NCBI RefSeq assembly: GCF_001742165.1
Contig: NZ_CP016442.1
Location: 2,108,001-2,172,000, forward strand
Direction: 5' to 3'
Origin: Burkholderia stabilis
GTDB taxonomy: Bacteria > Pseudomonadota > Gammaproteobacteria > Burkholderiales > Burkholderiaceae
Length of the DNA stretch: 64,000 bases
Part shown: in pieces, positions 1-8,683 of the stretch
Numbering within the stretch: position 1 is the first letter of the stretch
How the letters are laid out: every line of letters begins with the position of its first letter
The notes under the pieces: generated by a model
Told to the model about the DNA's origin: nothing
What the model saw: only the letters and a program-made list of their open reading frames with translations
Database searches by the model: none
Made by a program: the position numbers and the translations under genes

Positions 1-260
1 AGCGTCGCGACGTGCAGCAGCGTCTGCCGCAGGTAGTCGAGCATCGTCGTCATCATCCACGGGCCGGCGATCACGAGCGTCGCGGCGACCGCGAGCAGCT
101 TCGGGATGAACGACAGCGTCGCCTCGTTGATCTGCGTCGCGGCCTGGAACAGGCTCACGACGAGGCCGACCGCGAGCGCGACCAGCAGCAGCGGGGCAGC
201 GAGCAGCAGGCCGACCATCATCGCCTGGTGCGCAAGGGTCATGACTTGTTCGGGCGTCAT
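1..260 (-). CDS. fliQ: Flagellar export gate protein FliQ (3' end cut by window)
   Basis: Small inner-membrane subunit of the flagellar type III export gate (FliPQR). The 86 visible residues start MTPEQVMTLAHQAMM and contain two hydrophobic segments, about residues 15-38 and 55-75, separated by the family-typical SLFQAATQINEATL loop. FliQ is usually about 89 residues, so only the last few codons lie beyond base 1. The gene follows fliP with a 20-base gap in the minus-strand fli operon. Identification is secure from sequence and synteny; only the C-terminus is unseen. Confidence 0.95.
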   Translation of the reverse strand, partial: MTPEQVMTLAHQAMMVGLLLAAPLLLVALAVGLVVSLFQAATQINEATLSFIPKLLAVAATLVIAGPWMMTTMLDYLRQTLLHVAT

Positions 261-280
261 CGCGCGTTTTCCTCCGCCGC

Positions 281-1042
281 TTACGTGAAGCTTTGCGCGA
301 GCGAGCCGATCAGCAGCTGCCAGCCGTCGACCAGCACGAACAGCATCAGCTTGAACGGCAGCGACACGGTGGACGGCGACACCATCATCATCCCCATCGA
401 CATCAGCACGCTCGCGACGACCATGTCGATGATCAAAAACGGGATGAAGACCGTGAAGCCGATCTGGAAGCCCGTCTTCAGCTCGCTCGTGACGAACGCG
501 GGCACGAGCAGCGACAGCGGCACGTCCTCGGGCCCCTGCATCGGCGCGGCCTTCGAGATCTTCGCGAACAGCGCGAGATCGGTCTCGCGGGTCTGCTTCA
601 GCATGAAGGTCTTGAACGGCGCTATGCCGCGCTGCACGGCCTGCTCCATCGGCATCGCGCCGTCGGAGAACGGCTTGTAGCCGTCGTTGTACGCACGGTC
701 GAGCACCGGCGACATCACGAAGAAGGTGAGGAACATCGCGAGGCCGACGAGCACCTGGTTCGGCGGCGTCGTCGAGGTGCCGAGCGCCTGGCGCAGCAGC
801 GACAGCACGATGATGATGCGCGTGAAGCTCGTCATCATCAGCACCATCGCCGGCAGGAACGACAGCATCGTGAGCAGCAGCATCGTCTGCACGCTCAGCG
901 AATACGTGGTGCCGCCGTGCGGGCCCGGGCTCGCGTTGAACGCGGGCAGGCCGTTCGTCTGCGCGCAGGCGAGCGCGGGGGCCAGGCAGAGGATCAGCAC
1001 GGGCGCGAAGCGCGCCACGCGACGCAGGAATTCGTGTTTCAT
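281..1042 (-). CDS. fliP: Flagellar export gate protein FliP
   Basis: Core subunit of the flagellar type III protein-export gate in the inner membrane. The 253-residue product has a cleavable signal peptide (about residues 1-27, ending ALACA), then four membrane segments. Family signatures are the [18 protein letters not shown] block at about residue 72 and the C-terminal [20 protein letters not shown] block. Length matches the family (about 245-255). It lies between fliO (36-base gap) and fliQ (20-base gap) and is surely cotranscribed with them. The ribosome-binding site before this ATG is weak, but no better in-frame start precedes the signal peptide. Confidence 0.97.
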   Translation of the reverse strand: MKHEFLRRVARFAPVLILCLAPALACAQTNGLPAFNASPGPHGGTTYSLSVQTMLLLTMLSFLPAMVLMMTSFTRIIIVLSLLRQALGTSTTPPNQVLVGLAMFLTFFVMSPVLDRAYNDGYKPFSDGAMPMEQAVQRGIAPFKTFMLKQTRETDLALFAKISKAAPMQGPEDVPLSLLVPAFVTSELKTGFQIGFTVFIPFLIIDMVVASVLMSMGMMMVSPSTVSLPFKLMLFVLVDGWQLLIGSLAQSFT

Positions 1043-1078
1043 CGGAATGCGGGAACGGAAAGAGGGCGCGGCGCCATG

Positions 1079-1636
1079 TCAGCGGTCCTTGCCGCGACCG
1101 AGGCGTTTCGCGGCTTCGCCCGCGAGCGCGTCGCGAAACCGCGAGCCGAACGTGCCGGGCAGCACGCCGTCGGGCGATGCGGCGCCGGCGGGCGCGTCGA
1201 CCGGCGCGGTGGCCGAAGGCGAGCCGGCCGGCAGCGTATGCAGCAGTCGCACGTTGCCCGGCGCGACGCCGAGCACGAGCCAGGTATCGCCGATCTCGAC
1301 GATCGTCGCGCTTTCCTTCGCACCGACCGCGACGCTCGACACGACCTTCAACGGGCCGCCGCGCCGCGCGGGCTGGAAGCCGAAACGGCGCGCGAGCCAC
1401 GCGCACGCGAATACGAGACCGATCACGACCGCGAGCCCGACGAGCGTCTGCAGCACCGCGCCGAAGCCGAGCGACGGCGCGGCCGAACCGACCACCACGC
1501 TCGACGCGATCGCGCCGGCGTGGTTCACCGCGTTCATATCGGCGGCGCAGGCAAGCGACACGCCGAACGAAGCGGCGACGGCAAACGCCGCCGCGATCGC
1601 ACGGCGCACGCGGCGGCCGGGCTGCGCGAAGCTCAT
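1079..1636 (-). CDS. fliO: Flagellar biosynthesis protein FliO
   Basis: FliO is a bitopic membrane protein that helps assemble or stabilise the FliP ring of the flagellar export gate. The 185-residue product has an N-terminal hydrophobic segment ending in a signal-peptide-like ACAADM, one clear transmembrane helix (about residues 62-82) followed by the family's RRFGF element, then a cytoplasmic tail with the PLKVVSSVAVGAKESATIVEIGD block typical of FliO. Its ATG overlaps the fliN stop by four bases (ATGA), indicating translational coupling. FliO is poorly conserved, so position between fliN and fliP is much of the evidence. Confidence 0.93.
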   Translation of the reverse strand: MSFAQPGRRVRRAIAAAFAVAASFGVSLACAADMNAVNHAGAIASSVVVGSAAPSLGFGAVLQTLVGLAVVIGLVFACAWLARRFGFQPARRGGPLKVVSSVAVGAKESATIVEIGDTWLVLGVAPGNVRLLHTLPAGSPSATAPVDAPAGAASPDGVLPGTFGSRFRDALAGEAAKRLGRGKDR

Positions 1637-2124
1637 CGATTCAGCTTCCGGATGCGTTCGGCCGGCGTGATGATGTCGGTCAGGCGAATGCCGAACTTGT
1701 CGTTGACGACCACGACCTCGCCCTGCGCGATCAGGCAGCCGTTCACGAGCACGTCCATCGGCTCGCCGGCGAGGCCGTCGAGCTCGACGACCGAACCCTG
1801 CGCGAGCTGCAGCAGGTTGCGGATCGCGATCTTCGTGCGGCCGAGCTCCACGGTCATCTTGACCGGGATGTCGAGGATCATCTCGATGTCGTTGTGCGTC
1901 GAGCTCGCCGCGGCCTTCGACAGCGGCTGGAACACGCCGGCGCCGGTCGCGCCCGCCTGTACCGGCTGCTGGTTCTGCTCGGCGAGCGCGGCGGCCCAGT
2001 CGTCCATGCCCGGATCCTCTTCCGCGGCGGCCGGCGCCGCCTGTGCGTCGGCGGCCGATGCCGCAAGAGCCGCGTCGGCGATGGCTTGCGCGTCGTCCTC
2101 GGGCGTCTGGTTCAGCTCACTCAT
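1633..2124 (-). CDS. fliN: Flagellar motor switch protein FliN
   Basis: C-ring component that, with FliM and FliG, sets rotation direction and docks export cargo. The 163-residue product has a long alanine/acid-rich N-terminal region (to about residue 85), then a SpoA/FliN domain with the motif DIPVKMTVELGRTKI and the closing GIRLTDIITPAERIRKL. I chose the ATG at 2124 because it follows a GGAAGGTGG ribosome-binding site; a GTG two codons upstream is also open. It overlaps the end of fliM by 8 bases and overlaps fliO by 4, so fliM-N-O are translationally coupled. Confidence 0.96.
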   Translation of the reverse strand: MSELNQTPEDDAQAIADAALAASAADAQAAPAAAEEDPGMDDWAAALAEQNQQPVQAGATGAGVFQPLSKAAASSTHNDIEMILDIPVKMTVELGRTKIAIRNLLQLAQGSVVELDGLAGEPMDVLVNGCLIAQGEVVVVNDKFGIRLTDIITPAERIRKLNR

Positions 2125-3115
2125 ATCCACCTTCCTTCATCGTGTCGCCCGCGCTGATCATCTTCTGCACGCGCAACGCATATTGACCATTGAAAATTCC
2201 GTAGCCGCATTCCATCACCGGCACGCCATCGACCTTCGCGGTGATCGTGTCGTCGATTTCCAGCGGCAGCACATCGCCCGCGCGCAGGTTCAGGATCTTC
2301 TCGAAGGTCGTCGGGACCTCGGCGAGATTCGCGGTCAGCTCGACCTCGGCGGCCTGCACCTGCTGCGACAGCACGCGCACCCAGCGGCGGTCGACTTCGA
2401 GCGCCTCGCCCTGGATCGGCGAGCTCAGCACGTCGCGGATCGGCTCGATCATCGAGTACGGCATGCAGATGTGCAGCGTGCCGCCCGTCGGCCCGAACTC
2501 GATCGAGAACTGCGTGACGATCACGATCTCGTTCGGCGTCGCGACGTTCGCGAACTGCGTGTGCATTTCAGAGCGCACGAATTCGAACTGCAGCGGCCGC
2601 ACGCTCTTCCACGCGGCCGTGTAGTGCTCGAACACGAGGTTCAGCAGCTTGCCGATGATCCGCTGCTCGGTCGCCGTGAAATCGCGGCCTTCGACACGCG
2701 TGTGAAAGCGCCCGTCGCCGCCGAACAGGTTGTCGACGACGAAGAACACGAGGTTCGGGTCGAACACGAACAGCGACGTGCCGCGCAGCGGTTTCACGTG
2801 CACGAGGTTCAGGTTCGTCGGGATCGGCAGGTTGCGGGTGAACTCGCTGTACTTCTGCACCTTCACCTGGCTCACGGAGATTTCCGCCGTGCGCCGCATG
2901 AAGTTGAAGATGCCGATCCGCAGCAGGCGCGCGAAGCGGTCGTTGATGATCTCGAGGCCGGGCATCCGGCCGCGGACGATCCGCTCCTGCGTCGCGATGT
3001 TGTAGGGGCGGACGCCCGATGTGTCGCGCTGCTCGTCGACTGCATCGGTTTCGCCCGTGACGCCCTTGAGGAGGGCATCGACCTCCTCCTGGGACATGAA
3101 CTCCTGGTGGCCCAT
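2117..3115 (-). CDS. fliM: Flagellar motor switch protein FliM
   Basis: C-ring switch protein that binds phospho-CheY at its N-terminus and FliG through its middle domain. The 332-residue product starts MGHQEFMSQEEVDALLKGV, the CheY-binding segment. It has the CheC-like middle domain with the LFGGDGR (GGxG) motif near residue 130 and a C-terminal SpoA domain ending in MECGYGIFNGQYALRVQKM. Length is typical. The start is supported by an AAGGAG six bases upstream. It sits 22 bases after fliL and overlaps fliN. Confidence 0.97.
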   Translation of the reverse strand: MGHQEFMSQEEVDALLKGVTGETDAVDEQRDTSGVRPYNIATQERIVRGRMPGLEIINDRFARLLRIGIFNFMRRTAEISVSQVKVQKYSEFTRNLPIPTNLNLVHVKPLRGTSLFVFDPNLVFFVVDNLFGGDGRFHTRVEGRDFTATEQRIIGKLLNLVFEHYTAAWKSVRPLQFEFVRSEMHTQFANVATPNEIVIVTQFSIEFGPTGGTLHICMPYSMIEPIRDVLSSPIQGEALEVDRRWVRVLSQQVQAAEVELTANLAEVPTTFEKILNLRAGDVLPLEIDDTITAKVDGVPVMECGYGIFNGQYALRVQKMISAGDTMKEGGYE

Positions 3116-3137
3116 GCGCGCTCCTTTCGCCGTCGCG

Positions 3138-3641
3138 TTACTGGACGACGAATTCGGTGAACAGCACGTCGTCGACCTTCGCGCGCTGGTTGCCCGGCTG
3201 CGTCGGTTGTTCGATCAGGTCCCGCAGTTCCTTCGCGAGCGAACGTTTGCCGTCCGGTGTCGCGAGTTCCTCGGGATGCTTGTTCGACAGCGCGAGCAGG
3301 ATCCGGCTGCGGATCTCCGGCATCCGCGCGGTCAGTTGCTCCTGCGCCTTCGGGTCGGTGAGCTTCAGCGACAGGCCGACGCGAAGGTAATGCTGCGCGC
3401 CGTCGTCGGACTGCAGGTTCACGGTCAGCGGGTCGAGCGGGAAGAACACCGGCGCGGCAAGCGGCGCCGGCTCGGCGGGCGCGCTCGCATGGCCGACGCC
3501 TTCCTTGCTCAGGAACACGTACATGCCGCCGGCGGCGGCCGCGGCCGCGCCCAGCGCGATGACGGCGATGAGCGCGATGCGCTTGAACTTGCCGGACGAA
3601 GCCGGCTTGTCGGCGGTCGGGTTTGCGGTCGTGGAGGCCAT
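3138..3641 (-). CDS. fliL: Flagellar basal-body-associated protein FliL
   Basis: Bitopic inner-membrane protein that associates with the stator and basal body. The 167-residue product begins MASTTANPTADKP, with one transmembrane helix at about residues 20-42 and a periplasmic domain containing the FFPLDPLTVNL motif and a C-terminal DVLFTEFVVQ, both family hallmarks. An in-frame ATG 11 codons upstream (3674) exists, but the extra residues are His/Arg-rich and unlike the family. First gene of the visible fli operon; the 277 bases between it and lrgB should contain the operon promoter, but I could not assign a clear sigma-28 or sigma-54 site. Confidence 0.94.
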   Translation of the reverse strand: MASTTANPTADKPASSGKFKRIALIAVIALGAAAAAAGGMYVFLSKEGVGHASAPAEPAPLAAPVFFPLDPLTVNLQSDDGAQHYLRVGLSLKLTDPKAQEQLTARMPEIRSRILLALSNKHPEELATPDGKRSLAKELRDLIEQPTQPGNQRAKVDDVLFTEFVVQ

Positions 3642-3918
3642 GTGAATGCGTGCGTGATGTCTCGTAGCATGCATTGTTCGGCATCCGGGCCGAGCCCGAT
3701 GGGCGGAAAAGAGGGGGGATTTGCGGCTATCTCAGCCGATTGTCGGCCGGGTGTCGGCCCGATGCAGGGTTGGGGGAAGCGGAAACGGCCGCCGGGCCTG
3801 CGGCCGGGAGGCGGCAACGGTACGGGCGGCGGTGCCGCTCCCGCTTGCTGTGCGGGGCCTGCCGCGCCGACGAGGACAGGCACGATCGCGCCGGGCTGCG
3901 CCGACGCCCGCCGCGCAG

Positions 3919-4641
3919 TCAGATCGGCAACAGCGTCAGCAGCGGCGCGATCAGCACCATCGCGACGCCCGCGATCATCATCGTGAGGCTCGACACGACG
4001 CCTTCCTCGCTGCCGATCTCGCGCGCCTTCGCGGTGCCCACGCCGTGGGCGGCCGCACCGAACAGCGCGCCGCGCGCGAGCCGCGTGCGCATCGGCACGA
4101 GCGCGAGCACGATCTCGCCGAGCAACATCCCGATGATGCCGGTCGCGATCACGAACAACGCGGTGAGGTCCTTCGGCGCGTGGATCTTGTCCGACACGGC
4201 GAGCGCGAACGGCGTCGACACCGAGCGCGTCATCAGCGAGCGCTGCAGTTCGGGCGACAGGTGCAGCAGCTTCGCGAGCAGCAGCGACCCGCACACGCCC
4301 GCGCCGATCCCGACCGCGACGCCGACCGACAGCGACAGCCAGTGGCGGCGGATCAGGTCGCGATACTCGTAGATCGGCACCGCGAACGCGATCGTCGCCG
4401 GGCCGAGCAGCCACATCAGCCAGCGCGTGTCGCGGAAGTAGACCGAATAAGGGATGCCGGTCAGCACGACGAGCAGCACCAGCACGCCCGGCACGAACAC
4501 GAGCGGCGAGAACAGCAGCGTCTTCTTGTACGCATAGAGCCGCTTCGACGCGAAATACAGCACGACCGTCAGCACGAAGCAGCCGAGCGAAATCGCGGTA
4601 TTCACGTGGTCGGCAGGCAGATTCGACAGCAGCGCAAGCAT
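3919..4641 (-). CDS. lrgB: LrgB/CidB family membrane protein
   Basis: Multi-pass membrane protein of the LrgB family, which works with LrgA/CidA in control of murein hydrolase activity, lysis or overflow-metabolite export. The 240-residue product has about seven hydrophobic segments and the family core SVSTPFALAVSDKI at about residue 140 and AHGVGTAKAREIG near residue 198. Length is typical (about 230-245). It begins 13 bases after the lrgA stop with a GGGAG ribosome-binding site, so the two are one operon. The exact substrate in this organism is not known. Confidence 0.92.
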   Translation of the reverse strand: MLALLSNLPADHVNTAISLGCFVLTVVLYFASKRLYAYKKTLLFSPLVFVPGVLVLLVVLTGIPYSVYFRDTRWLMWLLGPATIAFAVPIYEYRDLIRRHWLSLSVGVAVGIGAGVCGSLLLAKLLHLSPELQRSLMTRSVSTPFALAVSDKIHAPKDLTALFVIATGIIGMLLGEIVLALVPMRTRLARGALFGAAAHGVGTAKAREIGSEEGVVSSLTMMIAGVAMVLIAPLLTLLPI

Positions 4642-4654
4642 GTTCGGCTCCCGC

Positions 4655-5131
4655 TCAGTGGGCGGAGGCGGCGCTCAGGCGCGCGCGGCGGCGTTCAGCG
4701 AACACGCGCTGCGCGGCGAGCCGGCGCTCGAGCTTCGCGGCGAGGTCGACCGCGACGGCCACCGCGACCATCACGAACGCGGTGCCCGCGAGCATGACCA
4801 GCGCGATGCGCCAGCCGTCCTCGCGGAACAGCCCGCCGTACTGGACGGCCGCGACGGCGGCCGGCACGAAGAACAGCAGCATGTCGGACAGCAGCCAGTT
4901 CGCGCCGTCCTTCACCCACGCGGGCGCGACGCGGCCCGAGAACAGCAGCACGAGGAGCACCGCGAGTCCGATCACGCCGGACGGAATCGGCAGCCCGATC
5001 ATCCGCACGGCCCAGTCGACCGCCAGCCACAGCGCGCCGAGCGCGGCGGACTGCAGCACGATCCGGCCCGTGCGCGTCATGCTGCCCGGCTCGGCGGGGC
5101 GGGCGGCGGCAACAGCGGTCGGCTTGTTCAT
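4655..5131 (-). CDS. lrgA: LrgA/CidA family holin-like protein
   Basis: Small holin-like membrane protein of the LrgA/CidA family, partner of LrgB. The 158-residue product has four hydrophobic segments with the typical LPIPSGVIGLAVLLVLL and WLLSDMLLFFVPAAVA blocks, then a basic tail. I chose the ATG at 5131 because a GGAG lies six bases upstream; ATGs at 5143 and 5158 are also in frame. It heads the lrgAB operon and is transcribed divergently from a LysR regulator, with a LysR-type operator candidate in the 141-base gap. Confidence 0.9.
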   Translation of the reverse strand: MNKPTAVAAARPAEPGSMTRTGRIVLQSAALGALWLAVDWAVRMIGLPIPSGVIGLAVLLVLLFSGRVAPAWVKDGANWLLSDMLLFFVPAAVAAVQYGGLFREDGWRIALVMLAGTAFVMVAVAVAVDLAAKLERRLAAQRVFAERRRARLSAASAH

Positions 5132-5220
5132 GGCAGGCTCCATACAGATTTGTTTCATCGATGGTGTGAGTATAGGGTTTCCCCTAACCATAAATAAAAT
5201 GACTTGTCTCTATCCTTCAT

Positions 5221-5235
5221 ATTCCAATTCGGAAT
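5221..5235. promoter_or_regulatory. Candidate LysR-type operator (T-N11-A) between lrgA and its regulator
   Basis: The sequence ATTCC-AATTC-GGAAT is a perfect interrupted palindrome that fits the T-N11-A rule of LysR-family binding sites. It lies in the gap between the divergent lrgA and lysR genes, 38 bases before the LysR start, in a locally AT-rich stretch. Assignment as the operator is inference from position and symmetry. Confidence 0.5.
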
Positions 5236-5272
5236 TCTCTTTTGATCGTTGCACCAACTTGGGGAGACATCG

Positions 5273-6199
5273 ATGGAATTGCGCGCGCTGCGGTACTTCG
5301 TCGAGGTGGTCCGCCAGCAGAGCTTCACCGCGGCCGCCGACCGGCTGTTCGTGACCCAGCCGACCATCAGCAAGATGGTGAAGGCGCTCGAGGACGAGAT
5401 CGGCTCGCCGCTGCTGCTGCGCGACGGCCGGCAGATGGTGCTGACCGACGCGGGGCGGATCGTGTTCCAGCGCGGCCAGGACGTGCTCGCCGCGCAGGCG
5501 CAGCTGCAGTCGGAGCTGAACGATCTCGGCACGCTCGGGCGCGGCGAACTGACGATCGGCATCCCGCCGCTCGGCGGGTCGCTGTTCACGCCGATCATCG
5601 CCGCGTACAAGCAGCGCTACCCGAACATCGAGCTGAAGCTGTTCGAGCAGGGCGCGCGGATGATCGAGGCCGCGCTGATGACGGGCGAGCTCGAGCTCGG
5701 TGGGCTGCTGGAGCCGGTCGATCCCGGCACGTTCGAGCGGCTGCCGATGGTGCGCGCGCCGCTGTGGCTCGTCGCGCCGCGCGAGTCGCGCTGGGAGGAG
5801 CACGCGACCGTGCCGCTCGCGGATCTCGCGCGCGAGTCGTTCGTGTTCTATGCGGAAAGTCTTGCGCTGCACGACGCGGTGCTCGATGCGTGCCGGCAGG
5901 TCGGCTTCACGCCGTCGATCGTAAGCCGCAGCGGCCACTGGGATTTCATGGCCGCGCTCGTGCATGCGGGCGTCGGCATCGCGCTGCTGCCCGAGCCTTA
6001 CTGCCGGCGGCTCGACGTGGGGCAGTTCACGTGCCGGCCGATCGTCGAGCCGGAAATCACGTGGGCGATCGCGCTCGGCTGGCTGAAGAAGGGCTACCTG
6101 TCGCATGCGGCGCGCGCATGGCTCGACGTCGCGCGGGCGACGCTGCCGGTCGCGCCCGGCGACGATCTCGCGTTCGGCGGATTGCGGGCGAGGGAGTAA
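5273..6199 (+). CDS. LysR-family transcriptional regulator (probable lrgAB regulator)
   Basis: Winged-helix DNA-binding regulator with an effector-binding domain. The 308-residue product has the N-terminal HTH (about residues 18-37, with the typical SFTAAADRLFVTQPTISKMV pattern) and a periplasmic-binding-protein-like domain from about residue 90. The ATG is preceded by GGGGAGA at a good distance. Gene arrangement, divergent from lrgAB, resembles CidR-type regulators that respond to acetate or pyruvate-derived signals and control cid/lrg; that function is inferred from context, not seen in the sequence. Confidence 0.9.
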   Translation: MELRALRYFVEVVRQQSFTAAADRLFVTQPTISKMVKALEDEIGSPLLLRDGRQMVLTDAGRIVFQRGQDVLAAQAQLQSELNDLGTLGRGELTIGIPPLGGSLFTPIIAAYKQRYPNIELKLFEQGARMIEAALMTGELELGGLLEPVDPGTFERLPMVRAPLWLVAPRESRWEEHATVPLADLARESFVFYAESLALHDAVLDACRQVGFTPSIVSRSGHWDFMAALVHAGVGIALLPEPYCRRLDVGQFTCRPIVEPEITWAIALGWLKKGYLSHAARAWLDVARATLPVAPGDDLAFGGLRARE

Positions 6200-6268
6200 T
6201 GCCCGCGACGCCGCGCGATGAAGCGGAAGAGACGGAAGAGGCAGGCGCAACGGCCGCCCGCCGCAGGC

Positions 6269-7831
6269 TCAGTGCCCCATCGCCGGCCCCGCGCCCTTCT
6301 TCGGCTTCGTGATCCACACGAGCGCCGCGAGCGCGATGAACATCCCCGCCGACAGGTGGAAGAAGTCGTTGGTCGCCATCATGAAGCCCTGCTGTGTGAC
6401 GAGCTGGTTGAGCTGCGCATTGGCCGTCTGCCCGACGATGCCGAGCTGCGCGAGCGCACCCTGGTAGTCGGTCGTGTTCTGCGCGTAGATGCTGACCGAC
6501 TCCGACAGCCGCGCATGGTGGTAGATCGCGTCGTTCTCCCAGAACGTCGAGCTGGCCGCGGTGCCGATCGCGCCCGACAGCGTGCGCAGGAAGTTCGACA
6601 GCCCCGACGCGCTCGCGAGCCGCTCGTCGGAGATGCTCGACAAGGTGATCGTCGTCATCGGCACGAAGAAGCACGCGACGCCGATCCCCTGCACGAGCCG
6701 CGGCAGGATCACGTGGTTGAACGGCACGTCGAGCGTAAACGTCGCGTTCCACAGCGACACGCCCGCGAACACGATGAACGCGAAGCTCGCGACCATCCGC
6801 AGGTCGAGCCGGTGCATGTTGCGCCCGATCAGCGGTGACAGCACGAGCGCGAGCAGCCCGACCGGCGCGGTCGCGAGGCCGGCCTTGCCGGCCGTGTAGC
6901 CCATCACCGTCTGCAGCCACAGCGGGAAGATCACGACCGAGCCGAAGAACGCCATGAAGCCGAACGAGATGATCAGCGCGCCGAGCGCGAAGTTGCGGTC
7001 CTTGAACAGCGACAGGTCGACGACGGGCTCCTTCTCGGTCGCCTCCCACACCAGCATGAACGCGAGCGACACGACCGCGATCAGCGCGAGCGCGACGATG
7101 AACGACGAGTTGAACCAGTCGCGGTCCTTGCCGAGGTCGAGCATCATCTGCAGGCACGACACGCCGATCACGAGCAGCGCGAGGCCGATCGCGTCGATCC
7201 GCTGCTTCGACGTCTTCGTCTCGCGGCCGCGCAGCAGGAGGTACGCGCAGGCCGCCGAGAAGAGGCCGATCGGCAGGTTGATGTAGAAGATCCACGGCCA
7301 CGTGTAGTTGTCGCTGATCCAGCCGCCGAGGAGCGGGCCGAAGATGGGCGCGACGATCACCGTCATCGCCCATAACCCGAGCGCGAGCCCGCGCTTCGCG
7401 GGCGGGTAGCTGCGCATCAGGATCGTCTGCGACAGCGGCACCATCGGCCCCGATACGAGCCCCTGCAGCAGCCGGAACGCGATCAGCGTCTCGAAGTTGG
7501 TCGCGAGGCCGCATAACGCCGACGCGATCGTGAACGCGAGCACCGACAGCGTGAACAGGCGCACCTCGCCGACCCGCCGCGCGAGCCAGCCGGTGAGCGG
7601 CACCGCGATCGCGGACGCCACCGAATAGGACGAGATCACCCACGTGCCTTCGCTCGTCGCGACGCCGAGGCTGCCCGAGATGGTCGGCACCGCGACGTTC
7701 GCGATCGACGTGTCGAGCACTTCCATGAAGGTGCCGAGCGCAAGCCCGACGGTGAGCAGCGCGAGCGCGCCACCGGAGAGCGGGGCGGGCCCGGCGGCGG
7801 GGGAGGCGGCGGATGCCGTGGTGGCGGACAT
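6269..7831 (-). CDS. DHA2-family (EmrB/QacA) multidrug efflux MFS transporter
   Basis: Proton-driven inner-membrane exporter with 14 predicted transmembrane helices. The 520-residue product opens ALLTVGLALGTFMEVLDTSIANVAVPTI, the TM1 signature of the EmrB/QacA branch (motif D1, LDxTxxNVA). It also has the motif A region LTGWLARRVGEVRLF after TM2 and motif C in TM5. Length is normal. A MarR-family gene lies 189 bases upstream on the same strand. No EmrA membrane-fusion gene is adjacent; the RND-type outer-membrane lipoprotein at 9238 is on the other strand. Substrate cannot be deduced. Confidence 0.93.
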   Translation of the reverse strand: MSATTASAASPAAGPAPLSGGALALLTVGLALGTFMEVLDTSIANVAVPTISGSLGVATSEGTWVISSYSVASAIAVPLTGWLARRVGEVRLFTLSVLAFTIASALCGLATNFETLIAFRLLQGLVSGPMVPLSQTILMRSYPPAKRGLALGLWAMTVIVAPIFGPLLGGWISDNYTWPWIFYINLPIGLFSAACAYLLLRGRETKTSKQRIDAIGLALLVIGVSCLQMMLDLGKDRDWFNSSFIVALALIAVVSLAFMLVWEATEKEPVVDLSLFKDRNFALGALIISFGFMAFFGSVVIFPLWLQTVMGYTAGKAGLATAPVGLLALVLSPLIGRNMHRLDLRMVASFAFIVFAGVSLWNATFTLDVPFNHVILPRLVQGIGVACFFVPMTTITLSSISDERLASASGLSNFLRTLSGAIGTAASSTFWENDAIYHHARLSESVSIYAQNTTDYQGALAQLGIVGQTANAQLNQLVTQQGFMMATNDFFHLSAGMFIALAALVWITKPKKGAGPAMGH

Positions 7832-7980
7832 CGGAATCTCCTAGACGCGGCGCGCGCGACGCGCCGGCGCAATGCACGGGCGCGCAACGCAGCGCGGCCC
7901 GGCCGGGTGGAACGGAAAAGGGAAAAATCGGGAGAAACAACAGAGCGCGTGCCTTGTCATCTTCTGCCCAGACAGAGAAA

Positions 7981-7994
7981 TAAGCGAATGCTTA
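7981..7994. promoter_or_regulatory. Candidate MarR operator upstream of the MFS exporter
   Basis: Inverted repeat TAAGC-GAAT-GCTTA in the 189-base gap between the marR stop and the efflux gene start. The GCTTA half-site recurs in the palindrome at 8572, upstream of marR itself. Two matching sites in front of the regulator and its likely target support a MarR operator; inferred. Confidence 0.4.
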
Positions 7995-8020
7995 ACCTAG
8001 ACATGGGGCCTCCGCGCGCC

Positions 8021-8509
8021 TCAGCAGTCCGCTTCGTCAGGCTTCGGGCAACCGGACGTGCCGGGCCCGTTGGCGATGAAGCGCTGCAGCAGGCCGGTGA
8101 GCGTCGCGAGTTCGTCGGCCGAGAAGCCGTCGAGCTGCGCGTTGAGCGCGGTCGCGATCAGCGACGGCAGCGCGCGGGCCGCTTCGGCGCCGCGCTCGGT
8201 CAGCGTCAGCTCGATCATCCGGCGGTCCTGCTCGCTGCGCGAGCGCGCGACCAGCCCCTTGCGTTCGAGCCGGTCGAGCATCCGCGTCATCGAACCGCTG
8301 TCGTACGACATCTTGCGGGACAGCTCGAACGGCGTGCTTGCATAACCGCGCGACAACAGCAGGATCACGCCGATCTGCTGCGCGGTGAGGTCGAGCGGCT
8401 CGAGCGCACGGTCCATCCGCTCGACGAGCGCCTGCTTCGCCTTCGACAGGTAATAGCCGAGGCTCGTTTCCAGCGCGATGTTCTCGGGATCGTAGAGGCC
8501 GCCGGTCAT
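8021..8509 (-). CDS. MarR-family transcriptional repressor
   Basis: Winged-helix dimeric repressor, probably controlling the downstream DHA2 exporter. The 162-residue product begins MTGGLYDPENIALETSLGYY. It has the MarR core: an HTH around residues 60-85 (STPFELSRKMSYDSGSMTRM) and the wing DRLERKGLVARSRSEQDRR with the family's conserved D-R-R. An in-frame ATG 38 codons upstream (8623) would add a Cys/Lys-rich segment unlike the family, and would run through the operator candidate. The tail CPKPDEADC adds two cysteines of unknown role. Confidence 0.9.
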   Translation of the reverse strand: MTGGLYDPENIALETSLGYYLSKAKQALVERMDRALEPLDLTAQQIGVILLLSRGYASTPFELSRKMSYDSGSMTRMLDRLERKGLVARSRSEQDRRMIELTLTERGAEAARALPSLIATALNAQLDGFSADELATLTGLLQRFIANGPGTSGCPKPDEADC

Positions 8510-8571
8510 TCGATTGCGCGCGCAGCAATAGTGCGTTTCGGATTTAAACGCGCCCAGTATCTTGAAAAATG

Positions 8572-8585
8572 ATTGCTTAGTCAAT
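8572..8585. promoter_or_regulatory. Candidate MarR autoregulatory operator
   Basis: ATTG-CTTAGT-CAAT palindrome in the AT-rich region just upstream of marR (start 8509). The ATTG/CAAT arms are typical of MarR binding sites, and the GCTTA core is shared with the site at 7981. It would overlap the marR promoter. Inferred from sequence only. Confidence 0.45.
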
Positions 8586-8683
8586 ATTATTTGAGGCAAC
8601 CAGTTACGACGTGCATGTTGCACTGCCGGAGACTATGTTCTGACCGATTCGCCCGCGCTGCCGGGCACCCGAGGATGTTCGCG

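Noticed and set aside
293..3160. A 955-codon open frame on the plus strand across the fli genes
   Set aside because: It is the antisense frame of the fli operon, with extreme Arg/His composition typical of a shadow in high-GC DNA; the minus-strand genes are unmistakable.
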